A DNA stretch of 25,174 nt from Acidaminococcus fermentans (GTDB lineage: Bacteria > Bacillota_C > Negativicutes > Acidaminococcales > Acidaminococcaceae), in NCBI GenBank assembly GCA_004555735.1, contig SFHH01000008.1:1-25174 (forward strand). The letters are read 5' to 3'. The position numbers were made by a program, and so were the translations under genes. This document shows, one piece after another, positions 1-7,012 of the stretch (the first letter of the stretch is position 1; each line of letters opens with the position of its first letter). The notes under the pieces were generated by a model. The model was not told where the DNA came from. It ran no database searches and saw only the letters and a list, made by a program, of their open reading frames with translations.

Positions 1-20
1 CGCATGCAGCAGCGCCTCTT

Positions 21-704
21 TCACATAAAGAACAGTGCCAATGCTGTGGTAATAATGCCGCAGACGCAGAGGGAAATGGAACTCATGGCCCCTTGGATCT
101 TCCCGATTTCCAGTGCTTTGCTGGTCCCGACAGCGTGGCTGCATGCCCCGATGGCCACCCCTTCCGCCACCGGATCCGTAATATGGAACAAGCGGCTCAA
201 AAAGGGAGCCAGCACCGCCCCTTCGATGCCGGTGAGCACCACGGCTCCGGCAGTGATACCAGGAATGCCGCCCCCGTTTTCCGAGATCCCCAGAGCGATG
301 GCCGTAGTGACGCTTTTAGGCAGCATAGAGGCAGAGAAGACGGAATTGGTCTGGAACAAGTGACAGAGTGCCAAGGCCGCTATGATGCTTCCCAAACTTC
401 CCACCGTACAGCCCACTAGGATGGGCAGGAAATTTTCCTGGAGCACTTTCCGCTGCTGGTAGATATTGAGAGCCAGTACAGCGGTAGCCGGTCCCAGGAG
501 CATGGTGATCATGGACCCGCCTACATTGAAGTGTTTCAGCGGGATGCCTGTAACGGTCAAAATCACCACGATCATCAAGGAGGAAGTCAGCACAGGATTG
601 CAAAGCAGCCAGCCTGTCTTTTTCTGGAATTTCACTCCCAGCACCCAGCAGATGAAGATCAGGGTCAAAGCAAAAAACGGAGTACGGGTAAAAGCCTCAG
701 GCAT
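21..704 (-). CDS. lrgB: LrgB/CidB-family membrane protein
   Basis: A 227-residue, very hydrophobic protein with about six membrane segments, the usual size for LrgB/CidB. Family hallmarks are visible: the LPKSVTTAIA stretch in the middle and GACSHAVGTSKALE followed by GAMSS near the C-terminus. In staphylococci and bacilli this family works with LrgA/CidA in murein hydrolase control and programmed lysis. Homologues (plant PLGG1, B. subtilis PftB) move small organic acids such as glycolate or pyruvate, so a carboxylate transport role is equally possible. Its start lies inside the end of lrgA (8-base overlap), so the two are co-translated. No terminator can be judged because only 20 bases follow the stop codon. 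Confidence 0.93.
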   Translation of the reverse strand: MPEAFTRTPFFALTLIFICWVLGVKFQKKTGWLLCNPVLTSSLMIVVILTVTGIPLKHFNVGGSMITMLLGPATAVLALNIYQQRKVLQENFLPILVGCTVGSLGSIIAALALCHLFQTNSVFSASMLPKSVTTAIALGISENGGGIPGITAGAVVLTGIEGAVLAPFLSRLFHITDPVAEGVAIGACSHAVGTSKALEIGKIQGAMSSISLCVCGIITTALALFFM

Positions 705-1065
705 GGGAAGCTCCTTTCTTCCGACGGAATTTCAGGCAGAGCTGGACACTCCAGCCAGCAATACAATACACCAAAGGTGTAGTCACCAGCGTGATCACCA
801 GGAAAGGGATCAGATAGTTTGCCAGGGTCTCCACATATTCCATGGTCCCCACCACAGCAGGAACAAAGAAGATCCCCATATTCTTGATGAAAAAGTTTCC
901 GGCATCTTTGATCTGTTCCGGCCGCAGGATCTTCCGATACAGCAGAAAGGTCAGTACCAGCAGGCTGATGACACTATAAGGCACCATAAAGGGCAGCAGG
1001 GACGCAATCCCGATGCCGATCAGACAGACGCCGAAAATCAGCGCCAATTCCATAACGATATTCAT
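697..1065 (-). CDS. lrgA: LrgA/CidA-family holin-like membrane protein
   Basis: A 122-residue protein with about four membrane helices, matching the small LrgA/CidA holin-like partner of LrgB. The segment around SLLPFMVPYSVISLLVL and the central FFVPAVVGTMEY region are typical of the family (NMGIFFVPAGVG-like). The chosen ATG has a strong ribosome binding site (AGGGGGAG) just upstream; a second in-frame ATG at residue 5 is less well placed. It is the first gene of a two-gene unit with lrgB and is transcribed away from aspA. I see no convincing -35/-10 pair for it in the AT-rich intergenic region. Confidence 0.9.
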   Translation of the reverse strand: MNIVMELALIFGVCLIGIGIASLLPFMVPYSVISLLVLTFLLYRKILRPEQIKDAGNFFIKNMGIFFVPAVVGTMEYVETLANYLIPFLVITLVTTPLVYCIAGWSVQLCLKFRRKKGASHA

Positions 1066-1287
1066 GACTCCCCCTAAAACAACTTATCCCGAACGTCTTT
1101 TTAGAAAATACAATAAGATAAGTATATAGTATACCAGCAGAGAAGGGAAGAGAAAAACAGGTAAATCTGACACTTTTCGAACGGATACCCGGCTGCCTCC
1201 AAAGACGGTGTATCGATTTTTACGGACATCTGTCATCCAGGCAGCGATCTCTGTCCAATATTTTTGAACGCTATTTAAGTTTAGCGC

Positions 1288-1315
1288 TTGATTGTTCGGT
1301 AAAAAGGTTTATAAT
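1288..1315 (+). promoter_or_regulatory. Sigma-70-type promoter of aspA
   Basis: TTGATT (1288-1293) and a perfect TATAAT (1310-1315) are separated by 16 bases, about 37 bases before the aspA start codon. An imperfect inverted repeat (CGCTA 1269-1273, TAGCG 1282-1286) touches the -35 box on its upstream side and could be an operator. The rest of the 1066-1351 gap is AT-rich near lrgA, with one further 7-bp inverted repeat (GCTGCCT at 1192, AGGCAGC at 1239). Confidence 0.8.
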
Positions 1316-1351
1316 AAGGTCATGAAATAATTTTCAAGGAGGAAATAGGCA

Positions 1352-2755
1352 ATGAGTCAGCAAAAATTCGAACGTTTGGAAAGTGATTCCATCGGTAAGA
1401 AATACGTCCCCGGAGACGCCTATTATGGGGTGCAGTCTCTCCGTGCCCATGAAAATTTCCATATTACCGGGCAATCCACTCATCCGACCATGATCCGAAG
1501 CCTGGCTTACATCAAAAAAGCCTGTGCGATGGCCAATCGGCGGGCTGGCACATTGCAGCCTGCTGCAGCCGACGCCATCATGGCAGCCTGCGACCAGCTC
1601 CTGGAAGGAAAATATCAGGATCAGTTCATCCTGGATCCTATCCAGGGCGGAGCCGGCACCTCTCTCAATATGAATGCCAATGAAGTGATCGCCAACATCG
1701 CCATCGAACTTTTAGGGGGCAAAAAAGGCGATTACACCTTGATCCATCCCAACGATGATGTGAACCGGGGCCAGTCCACCAACGATGTGATCCCCACAGC
1801 CGGAAAACTGACCGTCCTCTTCCTGCTGGAAGATCTTTACAAGAGCCTGAAAGCCCTGAAAGAAGCCTTTGCCCAGAAAGGGGTAGAATTCGACTCTATC
1901 TTGAAAATGGGCCGGACCCAGCTCCAGGACGCTGTCCCCATCCGTTTAGGCCAAGAATTCAAGGCGTATGCTACGGCCATGGACCGGGGCCTCCGACGGA
2001 TCCAGTCGGCAGCCAGAGAGATGACAGAAATCAATATGGGCGGTACAGCCATCGGCACTGGAGTCAATGCAGATCCCTCCTATTCCCACCATATTGCAGC
2101 AGATCTTTCTCAGCTGACCGGCTTTTCTTTTACCCAGGCAGCGGATCTGATCGATGCCACCCAGAATATCGACAGCTTCGCTTCGGTTTCCGGCAGCCTG
2201 AAGGACTGCGCCATCGCTCTTTCCAAGATTTCCAATGATCTGCGGCTCATGTCTTCTGGACCTCGGACCGGCCTGGAAGAAATCACCCTCCCGGCCAAGC
2301 AGAACGGATCTTCCATCATGCCCGGCAAAGTGAATCCGGTGATCCCGGAAGTGGTCAGCCAGGTAGCCTTCCGGATCGTGGGCAACGATACCTGTATCGC
2401 CATGGCCGTAGAAGCCGGACAGCTGGAATTGAACGCCTTCGAGCCGGTGATCTTCTACTCTCTGTTCCAGAGCATCGATATCCTCCGGGAAGCAGCAGAT
2501 ACCCTGCGGATCAACTGTGTAGAGGGCATCACAGCCAACAAGGAACACTGCCAGCATCTGCTGAAGATGAGCGCCGGGATCGTCACAGCTCTGAGTCCTT
2601 ATATCGGGTATGTAAAAGCCACCAAACTGGCCAAGGAATCCCTGGCCAAGAACATCCCTGTGGTGGAACTGGCCCGGCAGCAGCATTATCTTTCTGATAA
2701 GCAGCTGGAACAAGTCCTGGATCCTTATAAAATGACTACGCCGGTGGCAAGATAA
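1352..2755 (+). CDS. aspA: Aspartate ammonia-lyase (aspartase)
   Basis: Converts L-aspartate to fumarate and ammonia in the cytoplasm; the family is a homotetramer of the aspartase/fumarase superfamily. The length, 467 residues, is typical. Conserved blocks are visible: GTSLNMN at about 102-108, NRGQSTND at 138-145, GRTQLQDAVP at 187-196 and the superfamily signature GSSIMPGKVNP at 319-329, which supplies the catalytic serine of the flexible loop. Gln190 stands where fumarases carry His, a feature I associate with E. coli-type aspartases, so aspartase is preferred over class II fumarase. The start is fixed by AAGGAGG nine bases upstream of ATG. In an amino-acid fermenter it would feed aspartate into fumarate. 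It is monocistronic: its own promoter lies upstream and terminator hairpins lie downstream. Confidence 0.95.
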   Translation: MSQQKFERLESDSIGKKYVPGDAYYGVQSLRAHENFHITGQSTHPTMIRSLAYIKKACAMANRRAGTLQPAAADAIMAACDQLLEGKYQDQFILDPIQGGAGTSLNMNANEVIANIAIELLGGKKGDYTLIHPNDDVNRGQSTNDVIPTAGKLTVLFLLEDLYKSLKALKEAFAQKGVEFDSILKMGRTQLQDAVPIRLGQEFKAYATAMDRGLRRIQSAAREMTEINMGGTAIGTGVNADPSYSHHIAADLSQLTGFSFTQAADLIDATQNIDSFASVSGSLKDCAIALSKISNDLRLMSSGPRTGLEEITLPAKQNGSSIMPGKVNPVIPEVVSQVAFRIVGNDTCIAMAVEAGQLELNAFEPVIFYSLFQSIDILREAADTLRINCVEGITANKEHCQHLLKMSAGIVTALSPYIGYVKATKLAKESLAKNIPVVELARQQHYLSDKQLEQVLDPYKMTTPVAR

Positions 2756-2762
2756 AAGAAAA

Positions 2763-2786
2763 GGGGGTGTGAAAATTCACACCCCC
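2763..2786 (-). terminator. Terminator-like hairpin, T-run on the minus strand
   Basis: A perfect 11-bp stem (GGGGGTGTGAA / TTCACACCCCC) lies seven bases after the aspA stop. On the plus strand it is followed by TGTCACGG, not by T's. On the minus strand the stem is followed by TTTTCTTTT. It therefore looks built to stop transcription arriving from the tRNA side, and can act on aspA only as a stem that stabilises its 3' end. Confidence 0.6.
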
Positions 2787-2787
2787 T

Positions 2788-2940
2788 GTCACGGGCTGAG
2801 AGTCACGGGGCGCGAGCCTGGACGTTTAAATCAGTTCTTCTTTTTCTATAGAATGATAAGGTAAAATCGACAGAAGTCCAGAAAACCGGATTTTGGGGCT
2901 CCACCAACAAGCCCGCGACTTACGACTCGCGACCCGCGAC
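2788..2940. repeat. Degenerate 30-bp inverted repeat pair with AT-rich core
   Basis: The 30 bases at 2788-2817 and the reverse complement of 2911-2940 agree at 20 of 30 positions by eye. Each arm is itself a string of short CCGYGACY-like units (CCGTGACT, CCCGTGAC; CCGCGACT, CGCGACCC). The roughly 93-base core is AT-rich and holds the palindrome TTCTATAGAA (2844-2853). Terminator hairpins flank the unit on both sides. It has no coding potential. It may be a dispersed intergenic repeat of this genome or the remains of a small mobile unit. Confidence 0.5.
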
Positions 2941-2944
2941 CAAA

Positions 2945-2982
2945 GGGGCTGTTGCACAGAACGTGCAACAGCCCCTTTTTTT
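2945..2982 (+). terminator. Rho-independent terminator of aspA (also faces the tRNA)
   Basis: A 13-bp perfect stem (GGGGCTGTTGCAC / GTGCAACAGCCCC, loop AGAAC) is followed by seven T's on the plus strand. It is the first proper plus-strand terminator after aspA. On the minus strand only three T's follow, but the hairpin begins 7 bases beyond the tRNA CCA end, so it may also stop the tRNA transcript. Confidence 0.85.
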
Positions 2983-2988
2983 ATCATC

Positions 2989-3065
2989 TGGTGCGATTGG
3001 CGCGAGTCGAACGCGCGACCCTCTGCTTAGGAGGCAGATGCTCTATCCAACTGAGCTACAACCGC
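2989..3065 (-). tRNA. tRNA-Arg, anticodon CCU
   Basis: A complete 77-base cloverleaf can be folded by hand. The acceptor stem is GCGGTTG / CAATCGC with one G-U pair; the D arm is GCTC...GAGC; the anticodon stem is TCTGC / GCAGA around loop CTCCTAA, giving anticodon CCU, which reads AGG. The T arm is GCGCG / CGCGC around TTCGACT, followed by discriminator A and an encoded CCA. It has its own promoter and stands alone, with no neighbouring tRNA. Confidence 0.96.
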
Positions 3066-3076
3066 ACAACAAGATT

Positions 3077-3105
3077 ATTATAACAATTGCTGCCCCCGGA
3101 CGCAA
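3077..3105 (-). promoter_or_regulatory. Promoter of tRNA-Arg
   Basis: Reading on the minus strand, TTGCGT (3105-3100) and TATAAT (3082-3077) are separated by 17 bases. The -10 box ends 11 bases before the mature tRNA 5' end, a normal distance for a short 5' leader. Confidence 0.75.
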
Positions 3106-3114
3106 GATACACTC

Positions 3115-3490
3115 TTGCTTTCATCAGGAAATCTGGACAAAGTGGAGCACCAGTCCCTGCTGAGCCCCCTGCTGGTGAAAGCCACCCAGCAGCCGGAATT
3201 TCGCCGATTTCCTGCAGGTGGTCCATTCCTATTCCCTCACCCCGTCCAAAGGCCGCCCGTTAAAGGAAGCCTCTTTCACGGCCCGGGAAAAGCTGGTGAT
3301 CCGGCGGGTGAAAGAAGGCCGGACCAACACGGAAATCGCCTAGGAGCTGAACGTGGCGGAAATCACCGTCAAAAAACAGCTGAGCCTGCTCTACCAGCGG
3401 TTCCAGGTAAAAAACAGGACCCAGCTGCTCCATGCGGTGGAGAAAATGTCAAAAAAGGGGGGTGTGATTTTTCACACCCCCCTCTATTAA
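3115..3490 (+). pseudogene. Remnant of a LuxR-type helix-turn-helix regulator
   Basis: Translating the plus strand gives the C-terminal part of a LuxR/GerE-type DNA-binding protein broken twice. One frame gives LLSPLLVKATQQPEF up to about 3201. A one-base shift near 3200 then leads into DFLQVVHSYSL and an HTH: FTAREKLVIRRVKEGRTNTE, then IA, a TAG stop at 3341-3343, and ELNVAEITVKKQLSLLYQRF ending VKNRTQLLHAV. This matches the LuxR_C pattern (T-R-E, EG-x-N-x-EIA, T-V-K, NRTQLL). No start codon or N-terminal receiver or sensor region is present, so it is a decayed 3' fragment. The reading frame ends inside the terminator of the facing outer-membrane gene. It lies right behind the tRNA promoter. 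Confidence 0.8.
3451..3482 (-). terminator. Terminator of the outer-membrane protein gene
   Basis: On the minus strand an 11-bp stem (GGGGGGTGTGA / TCACACCCCCC, 4-base loop) begins a few bases after the stop codon and is followed by six T's (A's at 3451-3456). It is nearly identical in stem sequence to the hairpin at 2763-2786. Confidence 0.88.
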
Positions 3491-4095
3491 AACTTATACG
3501 AAACCCCCACATTCACTTCATGGGTCTTGGCATCGATGTCGCCCTTGAAATCTTTGTACTTGCTGTCGTTGTAGGATACGTTGGCTTCCCAGTTGTCGGT
3601 AAAGGCATAGCCTACGCCCAGTTCGTACTGGGTGATGTTGTCGCCGGTGCCAAATTTGGCCCAGCCGGTGGTCTTGTCCGTAATGGGCAGCCGACCGATG
3701 GCCCCCACCTGATATCCGCTGTTGTTATCATGGTAGCCATGCTGTTTCAGCCGATTCCGTACATAGCCCCCAAACCCATAGAGATAGGGATTGAACTGGT
3801 AGACCAAGCTGACCTGATGGGACTGGGCGGAGGCATCATGATCCCCCTCATGGGCCGCATACCGGTAGTCCAGGCCCAGGTTGTCAGCGATCCCTACGGT
3901 GCCGCCTACCCGATACCGGGAATCACCGCCGAAGTCCGTAGTCTTCCCGTCCTGTTTCCATTTGAGAGTATTGCCCACCGTGACGTTGGCATCGATCTTT
4001 GCAGCGCCAGGAGCAATCTTGGCCAGGGGAGAAGCACAGGCCACGGTCAAAGGCAGCAGGCTCAGCACTGCAGTGGCCATCATCATTTTTTTCAT
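3487..4095 (-). CDS. Outer-membrane beta-barrel protein (YfaZ/opacity-like)
   Basis: A 202-residue exported protein. Residues 1-21 form a signal peptide (MKK, hydrophobic core, A-C-A cleavage site). The rest alternates hydrophobic and polar residues in short strands rich in Gly, Tyr and Asn, and ends in VNVGVSYKF. The C-terminal Phe preceded by alternating hydrophobics is the usual recognition mark for outer-membrane barrel assembly. An 8-strand barrel of the YfaZ or opacity type fits the length; the precise family and function are not known to me. The start was taken at MKKMM because AAGGAGGG lies 7 bases upstream. It has its own promoter in the gap after brnQ and its own terminator. It shows the host has an outer membrane. 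Confidence 0.8.
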   Translation of the reverse strand: MKKMMMATAVLSLLPLTVACASPLAKIAPGAAKIDANVTVGNTLKWKQDGKTTDFGGDSRYRVGGTVGIADNLGLDYRYAAHEGDHDASAQSHQVSLVYQFNPYLYGFGGYVRNRLKQHGYHDNNSGYQVGAIGRLPITDKTTGWAKFGTGDNITQYELGVGYAFTDNWEANVSYNDSKYKDFKGDIDAKTHEVNVGVSYKF

Positions 4096-4139
4096 GGGAA
4101 ATCCCTCCTTCAATGGATTCAAACACTCATCATTTTTTC

Positions 4140-4168
4140 ATTATACACTTTTTCTTTCCTTTTCGCAA
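4140..4168 (-). promoter_or_regulatory. Promoter of the outer-membrane protein gene
   Basis: On the minus strand TTGCGA (4168-4163) is separated by 17 bases from a perfect TATAAT (4145-4140). It lies a few bases beyond the brnQ stop codon, so the barrel gene can be expressed apart from the SDR-brnQ unit. No terminator separates them, so read-through is also possible. Confidence 0.78.
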
Positions 4169-4172
4169 AATT

Positions 4173-5516
4173 TCACCGATTTGTTCTAGTGAACTTCACT
4201 ACGGCCACGGCGGCAGCTAAAGCCGCCAGGGTAGGCAGCAGCCAGCTCATCCCCAGGGAAAACAGGGGCAGCTGGTGGTAGCAGCCCAGCAGAGCCTGGA
4301 CAGCCCCAGTTGCCTGGAGCCCTTTGGGCAGGACGCTGAGAGCATCCCCAAAGGCCGCCAGTCCCGCCAGCAGCATGGGCCACCTGTACAGCCGCCGGTC
4401 CTTCCCCAGCAGGGCGGAAGCAAAGGAAGCCAGGATCAGAGTAATGGCCATGGGATACAGGAACATCAGGATGGGCACGGCCAGCACGATGATCTGGGTG
4501 AGGCCCACATTCCCGATCAGGAAGGAAATCCCTGCAAAGAGCACACAATAGGCCTTGTAGCTCAGGCTCCCTGGGAACAAGTCACAGAAGGTATTGGCAC
4601 AGGACGTGATGAGTCCGATGGCAGTCTTCAGACAGGCGAAGGTCACAATGGCTGCCAGCAGCATGCCTCCCACCGGTCCGAAATAGCTGTGGGCGATCTG
4701 AGCCAGTGCCATGCCTCCATTGGCGGATACCGTGAGCTGCCCCAAGCTGGAGGTACCCAGCCAGGTGATCAGGGTATAGATCAGGGCCATCAGGAACACC
4801 ACGATGACCCCCACCTTCAGCAGGTCCACGGAAATGGTCTTGGCATCCGATACCCCCAGTTCCTTCAGGGTATTGATCACCACCACAGAAAAAGCCAGCA
4901 TAGCCAGCACATCCATGGTATTGTACCCTTCCTTGAACCCGGTGAGGAACGCATGGTCCACATAGGGTCCCTGGGGTACTCCGCCGGCAATGGATCCCAT
5001 GGGATGGGCCAGGGCTACTGCCACCAGGATGGCCAGGAACGCCAGGAATACCGGGTTCAGGAACTTCCCGATGTAGACGATCAATTTAGACGGCTTCAGA
5101 GAGAACAGCAGAGCTGCCGCCATGAACAGGAAAGTGAACCCTGCCAAGAAAAGTGTCTGGTTCCCGTTGACAAAGGGTACGATCCCGATCTGATAGGAAA
5201 CAGTGGCCGTCCGGGGCAGAGCAAAGGCCGGCCCGATGGTGAGATACAGCAGCACCGTAAAGATCCGGGCAAAGATCGGATGCACATTCCCGGCCAGTTC
5301 TTCCAGGCTGCCGCTGCCAGAAAGGCCGAAAGCAATCAGGGCCAGGAAGGGCATCAGCACCCCGGTGGAAATGAAACCGATATTGGCACTCCAGAAATGA
5401 GAGCCGGCCAATTGGCCCATATGTACAGGAAAGATCAGGTTCCCGGCTCCAAAGAGCATCCCGAACAGCATGGAACCTACAAAAAGATATTCTGCAGAAG
5501 TCAGTTTATGATCCAT
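4173..5516 (-). CDS. brnQ: BrnQ-type branched-chain amino acid carrier
   Basis: A 447-residue polytopic membrane protein with about twelve hydrophobic segments, the usual size for LIVCS family carriers that import Leu, Ile and Val with Na+ or H+. Typical family sequence appears near the N-terminus (FGAGNLIFPVHMGQLAG) and in the first third (IGPAFALPRTATVSYQIG). The ATG has AAGGAGGGG upstream, and this ribosome binding site touches the TAA of the preceding SDR gene (10-base gap), so both are one transcript. Given the Na+-type ATPase elsewhere in the window, Na+ coupling is plausible but cannot be read from the sequence. Confidence 0.94.
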   Translation of the reverse strand: MDHKLTSAEYLFVGSMLFGMLFGAGNLIFPVHMGQLAGSHFWSANIGFISTGVLMPFLALIAFGLSGSGSLEELAGNVHPIFARIFTVLLYLTIGPAFALPRTATVSYQIGIVPFVNGNQTLFLAGFTFLFMAAALLFSLKPSKLIVYIGKFLNPVFLAFLAILVAVALAHPMGSIAGGVPQGPYVDHAFLTGFKEGYNTMDVLAMLAFSVVVINTLKELGVSDAKTISVDLLKVGVIVVFLMALIYTLITWLGTSSLGQLTVSANGGMALAQIAHSYFGPVGGMLLAAIVTFACLKTAIGLITSCANTFCDLFPGSLSYKAYCVLFAGISFLIGNVGLTQIIVLAVPILMFLYPMAITLILASFASALLGKDRRLYRWPMLLAGLAAFGDALSVLPKGLQATGAVQALLGCYHQLPLFSLGMSWLLPTLAALAAAVAVVKFTRTNR

Positions 5517-5526
5517 GGTCCCCTCC

Positions 5527-6282
5527 TTATTTGGCTGTCAGGCCGCCGTCCACGGAAACGATGGCTCCAGTCATGAAACCGTTCATAGGAGACAGGACAG
5601 CACAGATCATGTGGGCCGCTTCTTCCGGTTTCCCGATCCGCCCCATAGGATAGACGGACGCCATGGATTCCCGGGAATATCCCCCTTCCGCCAGCTGTTT
5701 TTCCACCAGAGGCGTATCCACGTCGCCTGGGCACAGGCAGTTCACCCGGATCCAGGGCGCCAGGTCCAGGGCCAGGGATTTCGTAAAAGCCACCACGGCT
5801 CCTTTGGAAGCAGCATAGAGGCAGCAGCCGTAATTCCCTTCCAGGGCTGCATCAGATGCGATATTCACGATGGAAGGGCCGTCCTGGGCAAAGAGGTCCA
5901 GCAAAGCCTGGGTCAGGAAAATGGTACCTTTCACATTTACATCCATCAGCTGCCGGTACTCTTCTTCCGTCACATCCTGGAAAGGCTTTTCCAGGTAGAT
6001 TCCGGCACTGTTCACCAGGAAATCCAGTTCCAGATGCTGTTCCTGGAGGGAAGCTGCGATTTTCCGGCAGCCCTCCGCCGTGCTTACATCGCCCTGGATA
6101 TACCGGGCTTCTCCCGGCAGTCCTGCCAAGCTTTCCACCGCCTTCCTGCCCCGTTCCGGGTCCCGGCCCACCAAATAGACCGCAGCCCCATCCTGGACCA
6201 GCAGCCGGGCAGCTGCCAGGCCGATACCGGACGTCCCTCCGCTGATTACACCCCTCTTATTTTCCATGCCATATCCGATCAT
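5527..6282 (-). CDS. Short-chain dehydrogenase/reductase (SDR)
   Basis: A classical SDR of 251 residues with a Rossmann fold. Visible are the cofactor loop GGTSGIG (15-21), NSAG (91-94), catalytic Ser143, the Y-AAS-K pair Tyr156/Lys160 and PGDVDT after strand 6. Arg40 at the end of strand 2 hints at NADP(H). The C-terminal SVDGG is typical of 3-oxoacyl-ACP reductase-like members. The substrate cannot be told. Three in-frame ATGs exist. The first overlaps the AAGGAG motif itself, so the second, nine bases after that motif, was chosen. It is followed closely by brnQ. No promoter of its own is visible; it lies just after the csp terminator. Confidence 0.9.
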   Translation of the reverse strand: MIGYGMENKRGVISGGTSGIGLAAARLLVQDGAAVYLVGRDPERGRKAVESLAGLPGEARYIQGDVSTAEGCRKIAASLQEQHLELDFLVNSAGIYLEKPFQDVTEEEYRQLMDVNVKGTIFLTQALLDLFAQDGPSIVNIASDAALEGNYGCCLYAASKGAVVAFTKSLALDLAPWIRVNCLCPGDVDTPLVEKQLAEGGYSRESMASVYPMGRIGKPEEAAHMICAVLSPMNGFMTGAIVSVDGGLTAK

Positions 6283-6318
6283 CGTCCCCATCTCCTTTTT
6301 CCTGCAGGACAGCGCAAC

Positions 6319-6350
6319 AAAAAAGGAGATACCGTTTCTACGATATCCCC
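6319..6350 (-). terminator. Terminator after the cold shock gene
   Basis: On the minus strand a 10-bp stem (GGGGATATCG / CGGTATCTCC, two G-U pairs, loop TAGAAA) is followed by six T's. It lies about 40 bases after the csp stop codon and 37 bases before the SDR start. Confidence 0.75.
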
Positions 6351-6388
6351 TCTTGTTAAGCTGGTTGTTCCTTGCAGATATCGATATC

Positions 6389-6586
6389 TTACAGTTTCAC
6401 AACGTTGGCAGCTTGTTCACCACGGTTGCCTTCGACAACGTCGAATTCTACAGCCTGGCCTTCTTCCAGAGTCTTGAAGCCTTCACCCTGGATTGCGGAG
6501 AAATGAACGAATACATCGCCGCCATCTTCCCGTTCAATGAAACCATAACCCTTTTCAGCATTAAACCATTTAACTTTGCCAGTCAT
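6389..6586 (-). CDS. Cold shock protein (CspA family)
   Basis: A 65-residue single cold-shock domain, the full length for bacterial Csp. RNA-binding motifs RNP1 (KGYGFIE, 12-18) and RNP2 (VFVHF, 25-29) are intact, as is the N-terminal GKVKWFNAEKG. Such proteins bind single-stranded RNA and melt secondary structure, aiding translation at low temperature or in stationary phase. AGGAGG lies ten bases before the ATG. It has its own promoter, a long leader and its own terminator, so it is a separate transcription unit within a run of minus-strand genes. Whether it is cold-induced cannot be read from the protein. Confidence 0.97.
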   Translation of the reverse strand: MTGKVKWFNAEKGYGFIEREDGGDVFVHFSAIQGEGFKTLEEGQAVEFDVVEGNRGEQAANVVKL

Positions 6587-6685
6587 CTTTACTTGGCCTC
6601 CTAAAAATTATTGCGAAAAACGATCCAACTATATGTGATACCTGCGTGAGTTCAACATTCAGTAAGTCCGTTGTTTCTGTGTTCC

Positions 6686-6714
6686 ATTCTAGCATAACCC
6701 CTGGACTTTTACAA
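6686..6714 (-). promoter_or_regulatory. Extended -10 promoter of csp with ~90-base leader
   Basis: On the minus strand TTGTAA (6714-6709), a 17-base spacer and TAGAAT (6691-6686) with TG one base upstream (TGCTAGAAT) form a good sigma-70 promoter. The start codon is about 100 bases from the -10 box, leaving a 5' leader of roughly 90 bases, as is common for cold-shock genes. Confidence 0.75.
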
Positions 6715-6742
6715 GCAAAAGAATTGCCACAGTACAGATAAC

Positions 6743-7012
6743 TTAGGGTATTTTCAAAGATTTTCGAGAAAATTGACAGACCAGCTCTTCTTTTTGTTTT
6801 TTTGCCAACTGTTTCAGGGCATATTCCCGCTGAAGGGCAGTCTTCCTGTCAGGCAGTTCCTCATAATAGACCAGATCCACCGCCTTGAAGGCCCGGGTGT
6901 ATTTCGCCCCGGACCCGCTGCGATGCATAGCCAACCGGTGGGCCAGATCGTTGGTCCAGCCGGTATACAGGGCACCGTTGGCACAGCGCACCATATAGAC
7001 ATAGGCGGTCAT
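6743..7012 (-). CDS. GIY-YIG domain protein (UPF0213/YhbQ-like)
   Basis: An 89-residue protein made of one GIY-YIG nuclease domain. The two half-motifs appear as YVY (4-6) and YTG (16-18); the conserved Arg26 and Glu63, which act in catalysis in this fold, are present. Stand-alone members such as E. coli YhbQ have been linked to DNA repair, but the role is poorly settled. The frame stays open for 47 codons upstream; however, the ATG chosen overlaps the cyclophilin stop (ATGA), fits the family length and implies translational coupling. It is the last gene of the six-gene cluster. I see no terminator before the csp promoter that follows. Confidence 0.9.
   Translation of the reverse strand: MTAYVYMVRCANGALYTGWTNDLAHRLAMHRSGSGAKYTRAFKAVDLVYYEELPDRKTALQREYALKQLAKKQKEELVCQFSRKSLKIP

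Noticed and set aside
2963..3163. A 66-codon frame across the tRNA
   Set aside because: It overlaps the terminator and all of tRNA-Arg and reads in the opposite direction. This is a common false gene over tRNAs.
3115..4281. A long plus-strand open frame of 388 codons covering the region opposite the outer-membrane gene
   Set aside because: It runs from the regulator fossil through a terminator and then antisense to the outer-membrane gene, which has a promoter, ribosome binding site, signal peptide and terminator of its own. Its translation is low-complexity and resembles no protein.
4275..5576. A 433-codon plus-strand frame antisense to brnQ
   Set aside because: The translation is Gln/His/Gly-rich, as expected from the complement of a GC-rich membrane protein gene. 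It has no ribosome binding site or motif; brnQ is certain.
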